In this document: piece by piece, positions 1-8,537 of the stretch | Position numbering within the stretch: position 1 is the stretch's first letter | Layout of the letters: every line of letters begins with the position of its first letter | Assembly: GCA_041739465.1 (NCBI GenBank) | Contig: JBGSNX010000069.1 | Span: forward strand, 1 to 64,000 | Length of the DNA stretch: 64,000 nucleotides | Origin: BOKV01 sp041739465 | GTDB lineage: Bacteria > Pseudomonadota > Alphaproteobacteria > Rhizobiales > Rhizobiaceae | Reading direction: 5' to 3' | Program-made: the position numbers and the translations under genes | The notes under the pieces: generated by a model | Seen by the model: only the letters and a program-made list of their open reading frames with translations | The model's database searches: none | What the model was told of the DNA's origin: nothing

Positions 1-1
1 C

Positions 2-1459
2 CAGCCAGGCATGGAGCTGTCACTGTTTTCGCGTGACGTGATTGCGATGGCTGCTGCAATTGCCTTGTCGCACAACATGTTTGATGCGGCAGTCTACCTT
101 GGGATTTGTGACAAGATCGTTCCGGGCCTCGTCATGGGTGCGCTGACCTTTGGACATTTGCCTGCTGTCTTCGTTCCAGCCGGACCAATGCCATCGGGCC
201 TGCCAAACGATGAAAAGGCCCGCATTCGCCAGCTTTATGCCGAAGGCAAGATCGGGCGAGCCGAACTGCTGGAAGCCGAAAGCCAGTCATACCACTCACC
301 TGGCACCTGCACGTTTTACGGAACGGCAAATTCGAACCAGATGCTGATGGAAATCATGGGGCTGCACCTGCCTGGCGCATCCTTTGTCAATCCGGGCACG
401 CCGTTGCGCGACGCTTTGACCCGCGAAGGCGCAAAACGGGCACTGGCAATCACGGCGCTGGGCAATGAGTTCACGCCCGCTGGCCGCGTCGTTGACGAAA
501 AGGCGGTTGTGAACGGCGTTGTCGGATTGCATGCGACCGGTGGCTCGACCAACCACACGATGCACCTTGTGGCGATGGCACGCACCGCCGGTATCAGTCT
601 CACCTGGGGCGATATTGCCGAATTGTCCGAATGCGTGCCGCTGCTTGCTCGGGTTTATCCGAACGGCCTTGCCGACGTGAACCACTTCCATGCTGCGGGC
701 GGCATGGGATATCTGATCGGTCAGCTTCTGGATGGCGGTTATGCACATGAGGACGTGAAGACGGTGTGGGGCGAAGGCCTTTCCAATTACCGGGTCGAGC
801 CAAAGCTTGGCGAAGGCGGCAGGCTCAAATGGGAAAAGGCGGCCAGCCAGTCGGGCAATGACAAGGTTCTGGCGACCGCTGAAAAGCCGTTCGCGCCAAC
901 CGGCGGGCTGAAAATGCTGTCCGGCAATCTTGGGCGAGCGGTGGCCAAGATCTCTGCAGTCAAGCAAGAGCGGCATGTGATTGAAGCACCGGCAATCGTG
1001 TTTCACGACCAGAACGAAATCACCGCCGCGTTCAAGGCGGGTAAACTCGACCGCGATTTCATTGCTGTCCTGCGCTATCAGGGACCGCGGGCAAACGGCA
1101 TGCCGGAGCTTCACAAGATGGTGCAGCCACTGGGTGTTTTGCAGGATCGCGGATTCAAGGTGGCACTGGTCACCGACGGGCGAATGTCAGGGGCCTCGGG
1201 AAAAATTCCCTCGGCGATCCACGTAACACCCGAGGCTGTTGATGGTGGCCTGATTGCCAAGGTGATGGATGGTGACATCATCCGGCTGGATGCCGTTGCG
1301 GGCACAATTGACCTGATCGTCGGGGAAGCTGAACTTACCGCGCGGCAAATTGTGCTGCCAGACCTTTCCGGCAATGATTTCGGCATGGGCCGCGAATTGT
1401 TTGCCGGAATGCGGCGACTGGTCAACGGCCCAGCAGAAGGGGCAAGTGTCGTCTATTGA
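2..1459 (+). CDS. edd: 6-phosphogluconate dehydratase, 5'-truncated by the window edge
   Basis: Entner-Doudoroff dehydratase that turns 6-phosphogluconate into 2-keto-3-deoxy-6-phosphogluconate; cytoplasmic Fe-S enzyme of the IlvD/Edd family. The frame is open leftward to base 2 (Q-P-G before the ATG at base 11), and that ATG corresponds to an internal Met of the family, so about 120 of roughly 605 residues lie outside the window. Visible hallmarks are the cysteines in GICDKIVPG and SPGTCTFYGTAN, then GGSTNHTMHLVAMAR, QGPRANGMPELHK and the C-terminal SGASGKIPSAIHVTPEA. These favour Edd over the related IlvD. Its 3' end overlaps the convergent sugar dehydrogenase by 7 bp. In related bacteria zwf and pgl often precede it, but they would be off the left edge. 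Confidence 0.96.
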   Translation, partial: QPGMELSLFSRDVIAMAAAIALSHNMFDAAVYLGICDKIVPGLVMGALTFGHLPAVFVPAGPMPSGLPNDEKARIRQLYAEGKIGRAELLEAESQSYHSPGTCTFYGTANSNQMLMEIMGLHLPGASFVNPGTPLRDALTREGAKRALAITALGNEFTPAGRVVDEKAVVNGVVGLHATGGSTNHTMHLVAMARTAGISLTWGDIAELSECVPLLARVYPNGLADVNHFHAAGGMGYLIGQLLDGGYAHEDVKTVWGEGLSNYRVEPKLGEGGRLKWEKAASQSGNDKVLATAEKPFAPTGGLKMLSGNLGRAVAKISAVKQERHVIEAPAIVFHDQNEITAAFKAGKLDRDFIAVLRYQGPRANGMPELHKMVQPLGVLQDRGFKVALVTDGRMSGASGKIPSAIHVTPEAVDGGLIAKVMDGDIIRLDAVAGTIDLIVGEAELTARQIVLPDLSGNDFGMGRELFAGMRRLVNGPAEGASVVY

Positions 1460-2622
1460 CTTGCAGGTGCAAGGCGGATCAACCGCCCGCCTTCCCTGTC
1501 TTCCAGTACCCAGACCGCGCCATCGGGGCCTTCCTCAACTTCGCGAATGCGGCTGCCAAGGCCGATGCGTTCAACCTCGCGGGCCAGTTTGCTTCCGGGC
1601 TGGGCGCTGGCTTGGCCATCGGGCTGGCTGTCCAGTTCAACGCGCACCAGTCCCCCGCTGCGCAACCCGGCAATGATGGCGTTGCCCTGCCATTGCGTGA
1701 TCAGCTTTCCTGAATGAATGACCATGCCTGCAGGCGCGATGACCGGTGTCCAGGTTACTTCGGGTGCATGAAACTGCGGCTGGGTTTCATGGTCGGGAAT
1801 GTTGGAAAAATCATAATTGTTGCCATCTGAAACGATCGGCCAGCCATGGTTTGCGCCAGTTTTCACGATGTTTAATTCATCGCCGCCGCGTGGCCCCATT
1901 TCATGGCTCCAAAGTCGACCCTGCGCATCGAAGGCAATTCCCAGCGGGTTGCGATGGCCAATGCTCCAGAAGGTTTTGGCAAGCGCGCCGTCATTCTGGA
2001 ACGGATTGTCGGAAGGCACCGATCCGTCATCGTTCAAGCGGATGATCTTGCCAAGATTTCCGGTCATATCCTGCGCTGGAGTGAGCAATTGCCTGTCGCC
2101 GGAGGTAATGAACAGCTTGCCATCGGGAGCAAATGCCAAGCGATGGCCGTAATGTCCCCCGCCGGTGGTTTTGGGCAATTGCTGCCAGACAAGGGTCATG
2201 TCTTCCAATCTTGGCTGCGGCTCCAGAACCAGCCTGCCGCGCATGACAGCGGCGCCGCGCACATTGCCTTCACCAGCTTGCGCAAATGACACATAGACGA
2301 AATTGTTACTGGCAAAACCGGGGTGGATGATGATGTCGCCAAGTCCGCCCTGACCCCCATAGGAAACCTGGGGGCCGCCAGCGATCTCGCGTTTGTTGCC
2401 ATCCTGCGTAACCAGAAAAATGCTGCCTGATTTTTCCGTGACCAGCATCGAGCCGTCCGGAAGAAAGGTCATGGCCCAGGGTTCGTTGAACTGAGCGACG
2501 GCTTTTGCCTCAAGCACCGAGCCTGTACTGCCCTCTACCAACTGCGCAAGGGTCGAAACAGGAAACGCCAAACTGGCGCAGAACGCCGCAAAGGCTGCTA
2601 GTGACTTGGGTTTGAACGCCAT
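1453..2622 (-). CDS. PQQ-dependent aldose/sugar dehydrogenase (YliI/Asd type), exported
   Basis: Soluble quinoprotein sugar dehydrogenase of the six-bladed beta-propeller (GSDH) family, expected to oxidise aldose sugars in the periplasm with PQQ. The chosen ATG at 2622 follows AGGAG by a normal gap and gives 389 residues starting with a signal peptide (MAFKPKSLAAFAAF... to about STLAQ). A longer reading frame to 2724 exists but has no leader logic. Family marks are the His in GGHYGHRLAFAPDGK, the SIGHRNPLGIAFD blade motif, MGPRGGDELN and GANHGWP. It is convergent with edd. Both could feed sugar oxidation, but there is no operon link. Substrate is unknown. Confidence 0.88.
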   Translation of the reverse strand: MAFKPKSLAAFAAFCASLAFPVSTLAQLVEGSTGSVLEAKAVAQFNEPWAMTFLPDGSMLVTEKSGSIFLVTQDGNKREIAGGPQVSYGGQGGLGDIIIHPGFASNNFVYVSFAQAGEGNVRGAAVMRGRLVLEPQPRLEDMTLVWQQLPKTTGGGHYGHRLAFAPDGKLFITSGDRQLLTPAQDMTGNLGKIIRLNDDGSVPSDNPFQNDGALAKTFWSIGHRNPLGIAFDAQGRLWSHEMGPRGGDELNIVKTGANHGWPIVSDGNNYDFSNIPDHETQPQFHAPEVTWTPVIAPAGMVIHSGKLITQWQGNAIIAGLRSGGLVRVELDSQPDGQASAQPGSKLAREVERIGLGSRIREVEEGPDGAVWVLEDREGGRLIRLAPASQ

Positions 2623-2781
2623 CTTTAATCTCCTGTGAACATTTTTCCACATCCCTTCAGATAGGCGTGAGTGCTGCCGGAAAAAGGGGGCTTCACAGGC
2701 TGATGAACAGCGGAACAGGGCCAAGACGCCTGATACGCAATCTTTAGTTGTTATTTCACTCTATGCATTTAATTGTTGCAT

Positions 2782-3444
2782 ATGATTCGTTTCCTTCTCC
2801 CATCGCTTTTGCTGCTTGGTGCCTGTGTTCCGGTGCCTGATCGCGCTTTTGACCTGTCAGCACGGACAGACTTTCAGGTGGACAACCCGCTTGCAAATAC
2901 ATTCGCAGGGATCTGCCTTGCTGGCGATGGCAGCCAAGCATGGCATGAACTAGCCGCAAAGCACGGCTGGATCATCGCAGACGACGCTTTGCTCGCTGCA
3001 AACGGACTTCAGGGTTTGCGCCGAAAAATACTGGAAGTGCCAGGTGGCGGCGCGCATGTCAGCGAAACACAGGCCGTTTTCATTGGCGTTGAGGCCGACA
3101 AAGTTGCCGCACTTTCGCTCGAGACTTCAAGCAGCAGGGATGGCGGACAGTCCGCCCGATGCCTGGTTCACTTCAGCAAGGCCGACCATTTGGCATTGTG
3201 CGCCAGCCTTGGACGGTTGCTCGGCAAGGCTCCTGACCGCAACCAGCGTTACACGGCTCACGATGCGCATTTCATCGGTTGGGACATGCACCGCGATGGC
3301 AGGCCGGTGCGGATAGGCTGCGACAAGGCTGCACTTTCGCCAGCCCAGACCGGTGTGGTCATGAGCATTTCCATTGATCTTTCAGTGCGAACGAAACCAC
3401 TGCAGCCGGAGGCCGTTGCTAGCCCGGCTTTACGGGAGCGGTAA
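2782..3444 (+). CDS. putative lipoprotein of unknown function
   Basis: A 220-residue protein that begins with a short hydrophobic leader ending in L-L-L-G-A-C, a plausible lipobox with Cys15 as the lipid-modified residue. The rest is soluble and contains four further cysteines, which might form disulfides in the periplasm. I do not recognise the family. The start is uncertain: ATG at 2782 has no visible Shine-Dalgarno, and two in-frame TTG codons lie at 2773 and 2776. It is divergent from the sugar dehydrogenase across about 160 bp and converges with folD, whose stop codon begins at the next base. Confidence 0.6.
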   Translation: MIRFLLPSLLLLGACVPVPDRAFDLSARTDFQVDNPLANTFAGICLAGDGSQAWHELAAKHGWIIADDALLAANGLQGLRRKILEVPGGGAHVSETQAVFIGVEADKVAALSLETSSSRDGGQSARCLVHFSKADHLALCASLGRLLGKAPDRNQRYTAHDAHFIGWDMHRDGRPVRIGCDKAALSPAQTGVVMSISIDLSVRTKPLQPEAVASPALRER

Positions 3445-4368
3445 TCAGAAGGCCGGAGGCTCGACCCCTGTGGCGCGGCATGCGCCAGCTAGCGTGTTGG
3501 CCATCAGCATTGCAATTGTCATCGGACCAACCCCGCCGGGAACGGGCGTCATGGAACCAGCCGTTTCAAGACAATCCGCGAAATCAACATCCCCCACCAG
3601 TTTGGTGGCTGAAGTTGCCCCAGGGGTGTGGGAAGAGACGCGGTTGATCCCCACATCAATCACGCATGCACCTGGTTTTACCCAGTCAGCCTTGATCATT
3701 TCAGGCCGACCGACAGCGGCCACCAGAATGTCGGCAGTCCGGGCAAGTGCCGGAAGGTCCGGGGTGCGTGAATGGGCAATGGTTACCGTGGCGTTGGCGA
3801 GCAGCAGCAGATTGGCCATCGGCTTGCCCACGATGTTTGAACGACCAACGACCACCGCAGTGAGACCGGACAAATCGCGTTTGCCAAGCGCCTTTTCAAT
3901 CAGCAGCATCGAGCCTGCCGGCGTGCATGGGACATAGGCCGTGGCAGTCTCGCCGGTGCCCAATTTGCCGACATTGATGAAATGGAATCCATCAACATCC
4001 TTGTGCGGAGCGATTGCCTGGATGATCCGGCCCTCATCAATGTGCTTGGGCAGGGGCAACTGCACCAGAATGCCATGGATGCTGTCATCGGCATTGAGCG
4101 ATGCCAGCAATTCCAGCAATTTGTCTGCGCTTGTCGTGGCATCAAGTCGATGGGTAACGGACTTGAAGCCGCATTCATCCGCCATCTTGCCCTTGGAGCG
4201 CACATAGACCTGGCTCGCCGGATCTTCGCCGACTATAACCACGGCTATACCGGGCATTGTGCCAGTTGAAGAAAGCAGCGCAGCGCTGGCCAGTTTTACC
4301 TTCGCAATGACGGTTGCCGCCACTTCCCTGCCATTGATGATGCTAGCTGCCATGGTCCTGTCTTTCAT
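3445..4368 (-). CDS. folD: bifunctional methylenetetrahydrofolate dehydrogenase/methenyltetrahydrofolate cyclohydrolase
   Basis: Interconverts 5,10-methylene-, methenyl- and 10-formyl-tetrahydrofolate with NADP+ in the cytoplasm, supplying one-carbon units for purine, Met and formyl-Met synthesis. The catalytic region YVRSKGKMADECGF carries the expected Tyr and Lys. The family signature PCTPAGSMLLIEK and the Rossmann loop VVVGRSNIVGKPMA are intact, as is the C-terminal PVPGGVGPMTIAML. Length is 307 residues from the ATG at 4368. A second ATG at 4353 (MAASIINGRE) fits the usual family N-terminus better but has AGGA only three bases away, so the start is unsettled. It stands alone, with a long upstream gap. 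Confidence 0.95.
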   Translation of the reverse strand: MKDRTMAASIINGREVAATVIAKVKLASAALLSSTGTMPGIAVVIVGEDPASQVYVRSKGKMADECGFKSVTHRLDATTSADKLLELLASLNADDSIHGILVQLPLPKHIDEGRIIQAIAPHKDVDGFHFINVGKLGTGETATAYVPCTPAGSMLLIEKALGKRDLSGLTAVVVGRSNIVGKPMANLLLLANATVTIAHSRTPDLPALARTADILVAAVGRPEMIKADWVKPGACVIDVGINRVSSHTPGATSATKLVGDVDFADCLETAGSMTPVPGGVGPMTIAMLMANTLAGACRATGVEPPAF

Positions 4369-4752
4369 TTGGCCTAGCCCGACATGTCAGGCGCGCCAGC
4401 TTTTACGGTTGTCAGGTTGATACCCTGCGCCAAGTTCAAATGCATTGCAGAATGCGGCGGCAGGGCTGCCAATTCCGACCAAGCAGTTGCATCTGGCGGG
4501 AATGCTTCGCAGGTGGTGCAACGTATGTGAGGAATTGCCCGTTTGCCAAAAAAGCAGCCGAGTCGTTAACCTTACATTAGGCTGGCCATGGCCTAGTTGG
4601 GTTGCTGCAAATCGCAACAAGTCAATTCGTGGGGTCTTGGCCTGTTGTGATCAAATCGGCAAACAAGGTGTGAGGGGCATTTTCCACCTGGATTGGGCGT
4701 CCGGTGGAACTTGGCTGGGGGGCATGCCCCTCGCACCTTTTAAACTCTCCTG
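4369..4752. other. 384-bp intergenic region between folD and cysNC
   Basis: No convincing gene is seen. It must hold the folD promoter (minus strand) and the end of the cysNC transcript. A TTAA-N7-TTAG at 4566-4580 resembles a CtrA site with one mismatch. The right part, 4672-4732, holds nested inverted repeats described separately. Reading frames here are short and show no recognisable protein. Confidence 0.5.
4672..4732. repeat. nested inverted repeats (possible structured RNA or terminator)
   Basis: Outer arms GAGGGGCAT (4672-4680) and ATGCCCCTC (4724-4732) are perfectly complementary. Inner arms TTCCACC (4682-4688) and GGTGGAA (4703-4709) are also perfect. The inner stem sits directly against the left outer arm. 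There is no T-run, so it is not a standard intrinsic terminator. It lies 20 bp beyond the cysNC stop codon on that gene's transcript and may stabilise its 3' end. Function is not known. Confidence 0.5.
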
Positions 4753-6675
4753 TCACAAATGTTCAATGATGCCTTTGGTGGCCAGATATTCGAGGATCGC
4801 ATCCGCTGCCGCATCGGCTGTGAGCGTCTCCGTCGACAGGCGCAGTTCGGCATTCTCGGGTGCTTCATAGGGAGAATCGATCCCCGTGAAATTCTTGATC
4901 TGGCCAGCCCTCGCCTTGGCATAAAGGCCCTTCACATCGCGCATTTCTGCAACTGCCAGCGGCGTATCGACATGTACCTCGATGAATTCGCCGCCGGGCA
5001 GCATTTCCCGCGCCATCGCCCGTTCCGAGCGAAACGGTGAAATGAACGAAACCAGCGTGATAAGGCCTGCATCGGCCATCAACCGCGCAACCTCTGCCAC
5101 GCGACGTATGTTTTCCACGCGATCGGCATCGGTGAAGCCAAGGTCCTTGTTGAGGCCGTGGCGGACATTGTCGCCATCCAGCAAATAAGTGTGCTTCCCG
5201 AGCGCTGCCAGCTTCTTTTCCAAGATGTTGGCGATCGTCGATTTGCCAGAGCCCGACAGGCCGGTGAACCAGATCACCGCTGGACGCTGACCTTTGAGGC
5301 TGGCGCGCGCCGCCTTGTCAACATCCATGGCCTGCCAGTGGATGTTGGCCGAGCGGCGAAGCGCGAAATGAATGAGGCCCATGGCAATCGTGGCGTTTGT
5401 CAGCCTGTCGATCAGGATAAAGCCGCCGGTATCACGGTTGTCGGCATAGGCATCAAAAGCAATCCGCCGGTCGAGTGCAATGTTGCAAACGCCGATCTCG
5501 TTCAGTTCCAGCTTGGTTGCCGCGACATGTTCAAAGCTGTTGACGTTGATGCGGTATTTGGGAGCGGTAACCGTTGCCTGAACCGTAGCCGTGCCGATCT
5601 TCAGCAAATAGGGGCGTCCCGGCAGCATCGGTTCGTCCGACATCCAAAGGATAGTGGTCTCGAACTGGTTTGCAACTTCAGCCGGTGCGGCGGCAGCGGA
5701 GATGACGTCGCCGCGCGAGATGTCGATTTCGTCTTCCAGTGTCAGTGTTACCGACTGGCCTGAGACCGCCACCGGGAGATCGCCGTCAAGCGTCACAATG
5801 CGCTGGATGACGGATTCCCGTCCCGAGGGCTGCACACGGATTCGCTCGCCAACAGCTACCCTGCCGCCCGACACCTGGCCGGCAAAGCCGCGAAACGCCG
5901 AATTGGGCCGGTTCACCCATTGCACCGGGAAACGAAACGCAGAGCCTTGCGTTGCGTCGTCAATCGGCACTGTTTCCAAATGTTCCAGAAGGGCAGGCCC
6001 CTGATACCAGGGCATGGGTTTGCTCAGCTCGATGATGTTGTCGCCCTTGAGCGCAGACACGGGAATGGAAGCAATGTTGAACGGAAGTTCGCCATCCTTG
6101 CCAAGCGCAACGGCAAACTCGCGGTATTGCGCATTGATGGTATCGAAAACTTCCTGCGAATAGCCCACCATGTCCATCTTGTTGATGGCCAGCACGACAT
6201 TGCGGATGCCGAGCAGCGAAACAATGAAGGAATGGCGGCGGGTCTGCACCAGCACCCCCTTGCGCGCATCGATGAGGATGATCGCAAGGTCTGCCGTGGA
6301 AGCGCCTGTCGCCATGTTGCGGGTGTATTGCTCGTGGCCCGGTGTGTCGGCGACAATGAACTTGCGCCGGTCTGTGGAGAAAAAGCGGTAGGCGACATCA
6401 ATGGTGATGCCTTGTTCGCGCTCGGACGCGAGACCATCAACCAAGAGGGCAAAGTCGATATCGTCACCCTGGGTGCCGACCTTCTTTGAATCTTTTTCGA
6501 TTGCTGCCAGTTGATCCTCGAAGATCATCTTCGATTCATACAGCATGCGGCCGATCAGGGTCGACTTGCCGTCATCAACGCTGCCGCAGGTGATGAAGCG
6601 CAGCAGCGATTTTTCCTCGTGGCTCTTGAGATAGGCGACAATGTCTTCGCCAATGAGATCGGACTGGTGAGACAT
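4753..6675 (-). CDS. cysNC: sulfate adenylyltransferase large subunit fused to adenylylsulfate kinase
   Basis: Bifunctional sulfate-activating protein of 640 residues. The CysN GTPase drives APS formation with CysD, and the CysC domain phosphorylates APS to PAPS. The GTP-binding P-loop GSVDDGKS is at residues 31-38, followed by DTPGHEQY and NKMD. The middle holds EF-Tu-like beta-barrel domains. The kinase domain begins near residue 460, with its P-loop GLSGSGKS at 472-479 and FISPFRSER behind it. This NodQ-like fusion is common in rhizobia. The start codon shares one base with the cysD stop (TGATG), so the two are translationally coupled. Last gene of cysQ-cysD-cysNC. Confidence 0.97.
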   Translation of the reverse strand: MSHQSDLIGEDIVAYLKSHEEKSLLRFITCGSVDDGKSTLIGRMLYESKMIFEDQLAAIEKDSKKVGTQGDDIDFALLVDGLASEREQGITIDVAYRFFSTDRRKFIVADTPGHEQYTRNMATGASTADLAIILIDARKGVLVQTRRHSFIVSLLGIRNVVLAINKMDMVGYSQEVFDTINAQYREFAVALGKDGELPFNIASIPVSALKGDNIIELSKPMPWYQGPALLEHLETVPIDDATQGSAFRFPVQWVNRPNSAFRGFAGQVSGGRVAVGERIRVQPSGRESVIQRIVTLDGDLPVAVSGQSVTLTLEDEIDISRGDVISAAAAPAEVANQFETTILWMSDEPMLPGRPYLLKIGTATVQATVTAPKYRINVNSFEHVAATKLELNEIGVCNIALDRRIAFDAYADNRDTGGFILIDRLTNATIAMGLIHFALRRSANIHWQAMDVDKAARASLKGQRPAVIWFTGLSGSGKSTIANILEKKLAALGKHTYLLDGDNVRHGLNKDLGFTDADRVENIRRVAEVARLMADAGLITLVSFISPFRSERAMAREMLPGGEFIEVHVDTPLAVAEMRDVKGLYAKARAGQIKNFTGIDSPYEAPENAELRLSTETLTADAAADAILEYLATKGIIEHL

Positions 6676-7571
6676 CAGAAGTAGCCCTCCTGCTTCTTCT
6701 TCTCCATCGAAGCTGCCTGGTCGCGGTCAATCATCCGGCCCTGACGCTCGGAAGTGGTGGTCAAAAGCATCTCCTGGATAATGTCCGTCAGGGTTGCTGC
6801 TTCACTCTCGACCGCGCCGGTCAGCGGGTAGCAACCCAGTGTGCGGAAGCGGACCATGCGTTCCTGCGCAACTTCGTCAGGGCGCATCGGCATGCGCTCG
6901 TCGTCAACCATGATCAGCGCTCCATCGCGCTCAACAACAGGGCGCATCGCCGCAAAATACAGCGGCACGATGGGAATATTCTCCAGCCAGATGTATTGCC
7001 AGATGTCGAGTTCGGTCCAGTTTGACAGCGGGAACACCCGAATAGATTCGCCCTTGGCCTTGCGGGCATTGTAGGTTTTCCAAAGCTCCGGCCGCTGGTT
7101 CTTCGGGTCCCAGCGGTGATCGGCAGTGCGGAAGGAGAAGATGCGCTCCTTGGCACGGGATTTCTCTTCGTCGCGTCGCGCGCCACCAAAGGCTGCGTCA
7201 AACCCGTACTTGTCGAGTGCCTGCTTCAGCCCCTCGGTCTTCATCACGTCGGTATGCACGCCCGAGCCATGGGTGAACGGGCCAATACCGCGCTTGAGCC
7301 CTTCCTCGTTGATGTGAACGATCAGCTTCATGCCCAGCTTGGCAGCCATGGCATCGCGGAACGCGATCATTTCGCGGAACTTCCAGGTCGTGTCGATGTG
7401 CATCAGCGGGAATGGCGGCAGGGCGGGGAAGAACGCCTTCTGCGCCAGATGCAGCATCACGGCGCTGTCCTTGCCGATCGAATAGAGCATCACCGGGTTT
7501 TCCGCTTCTGCGGCGACCTCGCGCATGATGTGGATGCTTTCAGCTTCCAGCCTTTGCAAATGGGTGAGCAT
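6675..7571 (-). CDS. cysD: sulfate adenylyltransferase small subunit
   Basis: PP-loop ATP pyrophosphatase-family subunit that forms APS from ATP and sulfate with CysN. The loop reads LYSIGKDSAVMLHL, and the LEAESIHIMREV start, HIDTTWKFREM and GARRDEEKSRAKER motifs match CysD. I chose the ATG at 7571 (298 residues) because GAGGAAC lies just upstream; an in-frame TTG at 7580 would add three residues. It is 24 bp downstream of cysQ and overlaps cysNC by one base. Confidence 0.97.
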   Translation of the reverse strand: MLTHLQRLEAESIHIMREVAAEAENPVMLYSIGKDSAVMLHLAQKAFFPALPPFPLMHIDTTWKFREMIAFRDAMAAKLGMKLIVHINEEGLKRGIGPFTHGSGVHTDVMKTEGLKQALDKYGFDAAFGGARRDEEKSRAKERIFSFRTADHRWDPKNQRPELWKTYNARKAKGESIRVFPLSNWTELDIWQYIWLENIPIVPLYFAAMRPVVERDGALIMVDDERMPMRPDEVAQERMVRFRTLGCYPLTGAVESEAATLTDIIQEMLLTTTSERQGRMIDRDQAASMEKKKQEGYF

Positions 7572-7595
7572 GTTCCTCAATCTTCTGATGCGCGC

Positions 7596-8384
7596 TCATG
7601 CGAGCTTGTATTGGGTACCCGGCGTATAAGCGATGAAGAACGGGTTTTTGTAGGCAGGTTTGCCATATTCCAGCGCTTGCCCGGAAATCTTTTCCACCAG
7701 GCCGCCAGCGGTAGCAAGAACCGCGTGCCCGGCAGCAGTATCCCATTCCATCGTCGGGCCAAAGCGCGGATAAAGGTCCGCTTCGCCTGCTGCCAACAGG
7801 CAAAACTTCAGCGACGAGCCGGCATTGGTCAGCCGCCCGATCTTGTTGGCACCCAAAAATGCATCAGTCTCTGGTGTCGGATGCGAGCGGGTCGCCACGA
7901 CAACCAGCGCATCATTATCTGGGGTGGCTGTGAGCAGCTGCTTGCGCTGGCCGCCGCTGGCGTCCAACTCGAAGGCCCCCTGCCCTGCTGCCCCGGCAAA
8001 CAGTCGCCCGATGGCAGGTGCAAACACAGCCCCGGCCACAGGGACACCATTTTCAATCAGCCCGATATTGATCGTGAATTCGCCGCGCTCGGCGACAAAT
8101 TCCTTGGTGCCGTCGATGGGATCGACAAGGAAGAACCGGTTGCCCGCAAGGCCGCTTGCCTGGCTCTCGGCCTGTTCCTCGGTAACAACCGGAATGTCCG
8201 GAAATGCAGCGGCAAGCCCGGCACACAGATGCGCGTCCACAGCAAGGTCGGCGGCCGTCAGCGGGCTCATGTCGGCCTTGGACTCAACGGAAGCCAGCTT
8301 GCCATGGTGGTGCATGGCGATCTCGCCGCCCTCGGCAACGAGGCGGACCAGCGTTTCTAACAGCAGGGGAGGAAAATCGGGCAT
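7596..8384 (-). CDS. cysQ: 3'(2'),5'-bisphosphate nucleotidase
   Basis: Hydrolyses 3'-phosphoadenosine 5'-phosphate, the by-product of PAPS use, to AMP, so it protects the sulfate pathway from product inhibition. It is an inositol-monophosphatase-fold, Mg-dependent cytoplasmic enzyme. Metal-binding motifs are visible: VTEEQAES, DPIDGTKEF and, later, EWDTAAGHAVLATAGG. Length of 262 residues is normal for the family. First gene of the cysQ-cysD-cysNC operon, so the operon promoter should lie in 8385-8488. Confidence 0.94.
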   Translation of the reverse strand: MPDFPPLLLETLVRLVAEGGEIAMHHHGKLASVESKADMSPLTAADLAVDAHLCAGLAAAFPDIPVVTEEQAESQASGLAGNRFFLVDPIDGTKEFVAERGEFTINIGLIENGVPVAGAVFAPAIGRLFAGAAGQGAFELDASGGQRKQLLTATPDNDALVVVATRSHPTPETDAFLGANKIGRLTNAGSSLKFCLLAAGEADLYPRFGPTMEWDTAAGHAVLATAGGLVEKISGQALEYGKPAYKNPFFIAYTPGTQYKLA

Positions 8385-8488
8385 TTCGCCGGTCCACAGG
8401 ACATTTCAAAGGCGGCGGGTTTGGCAGGCAAAGCGGGGAAGGTCAAGGGGAGCTTGAGATCTGGCAGCACTGCGGCGTTGAGGCCCCT

Positions 8489-8513
8489 AAAAAAAGGCGG
8501 CCTTGCGGCCGCC
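8489..8513 (-). terminator. intrinsic terminator of the ABC importer operon
   Basis: Arms GGCGGCC (8496-8502) and GGCCGCC (8507-8513) form a hairpin. On the minus strand it is followed by seven T (complement of A at 8489-8495). It sits 24 bp past the stop of the substrate-binding protein gene. Confidence 0.9.
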
Positions 8514-8537
8514 TCTTCCTCACTCAGGCTTGAAGCC

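Noticed and set aside
4566..4580. CtrA-like TTAA-N7-TTAG upstream of folD
   Set aside because: One mismatch in a short AT motif, with no cell-cycle gene nearby, is not enough.
4369..4752. A riboswitch for folD
   Set aside because: The nested repeats are far upstream of folD, next to cysNC, and match no riboswitch class I know from alphaproteobacteria.
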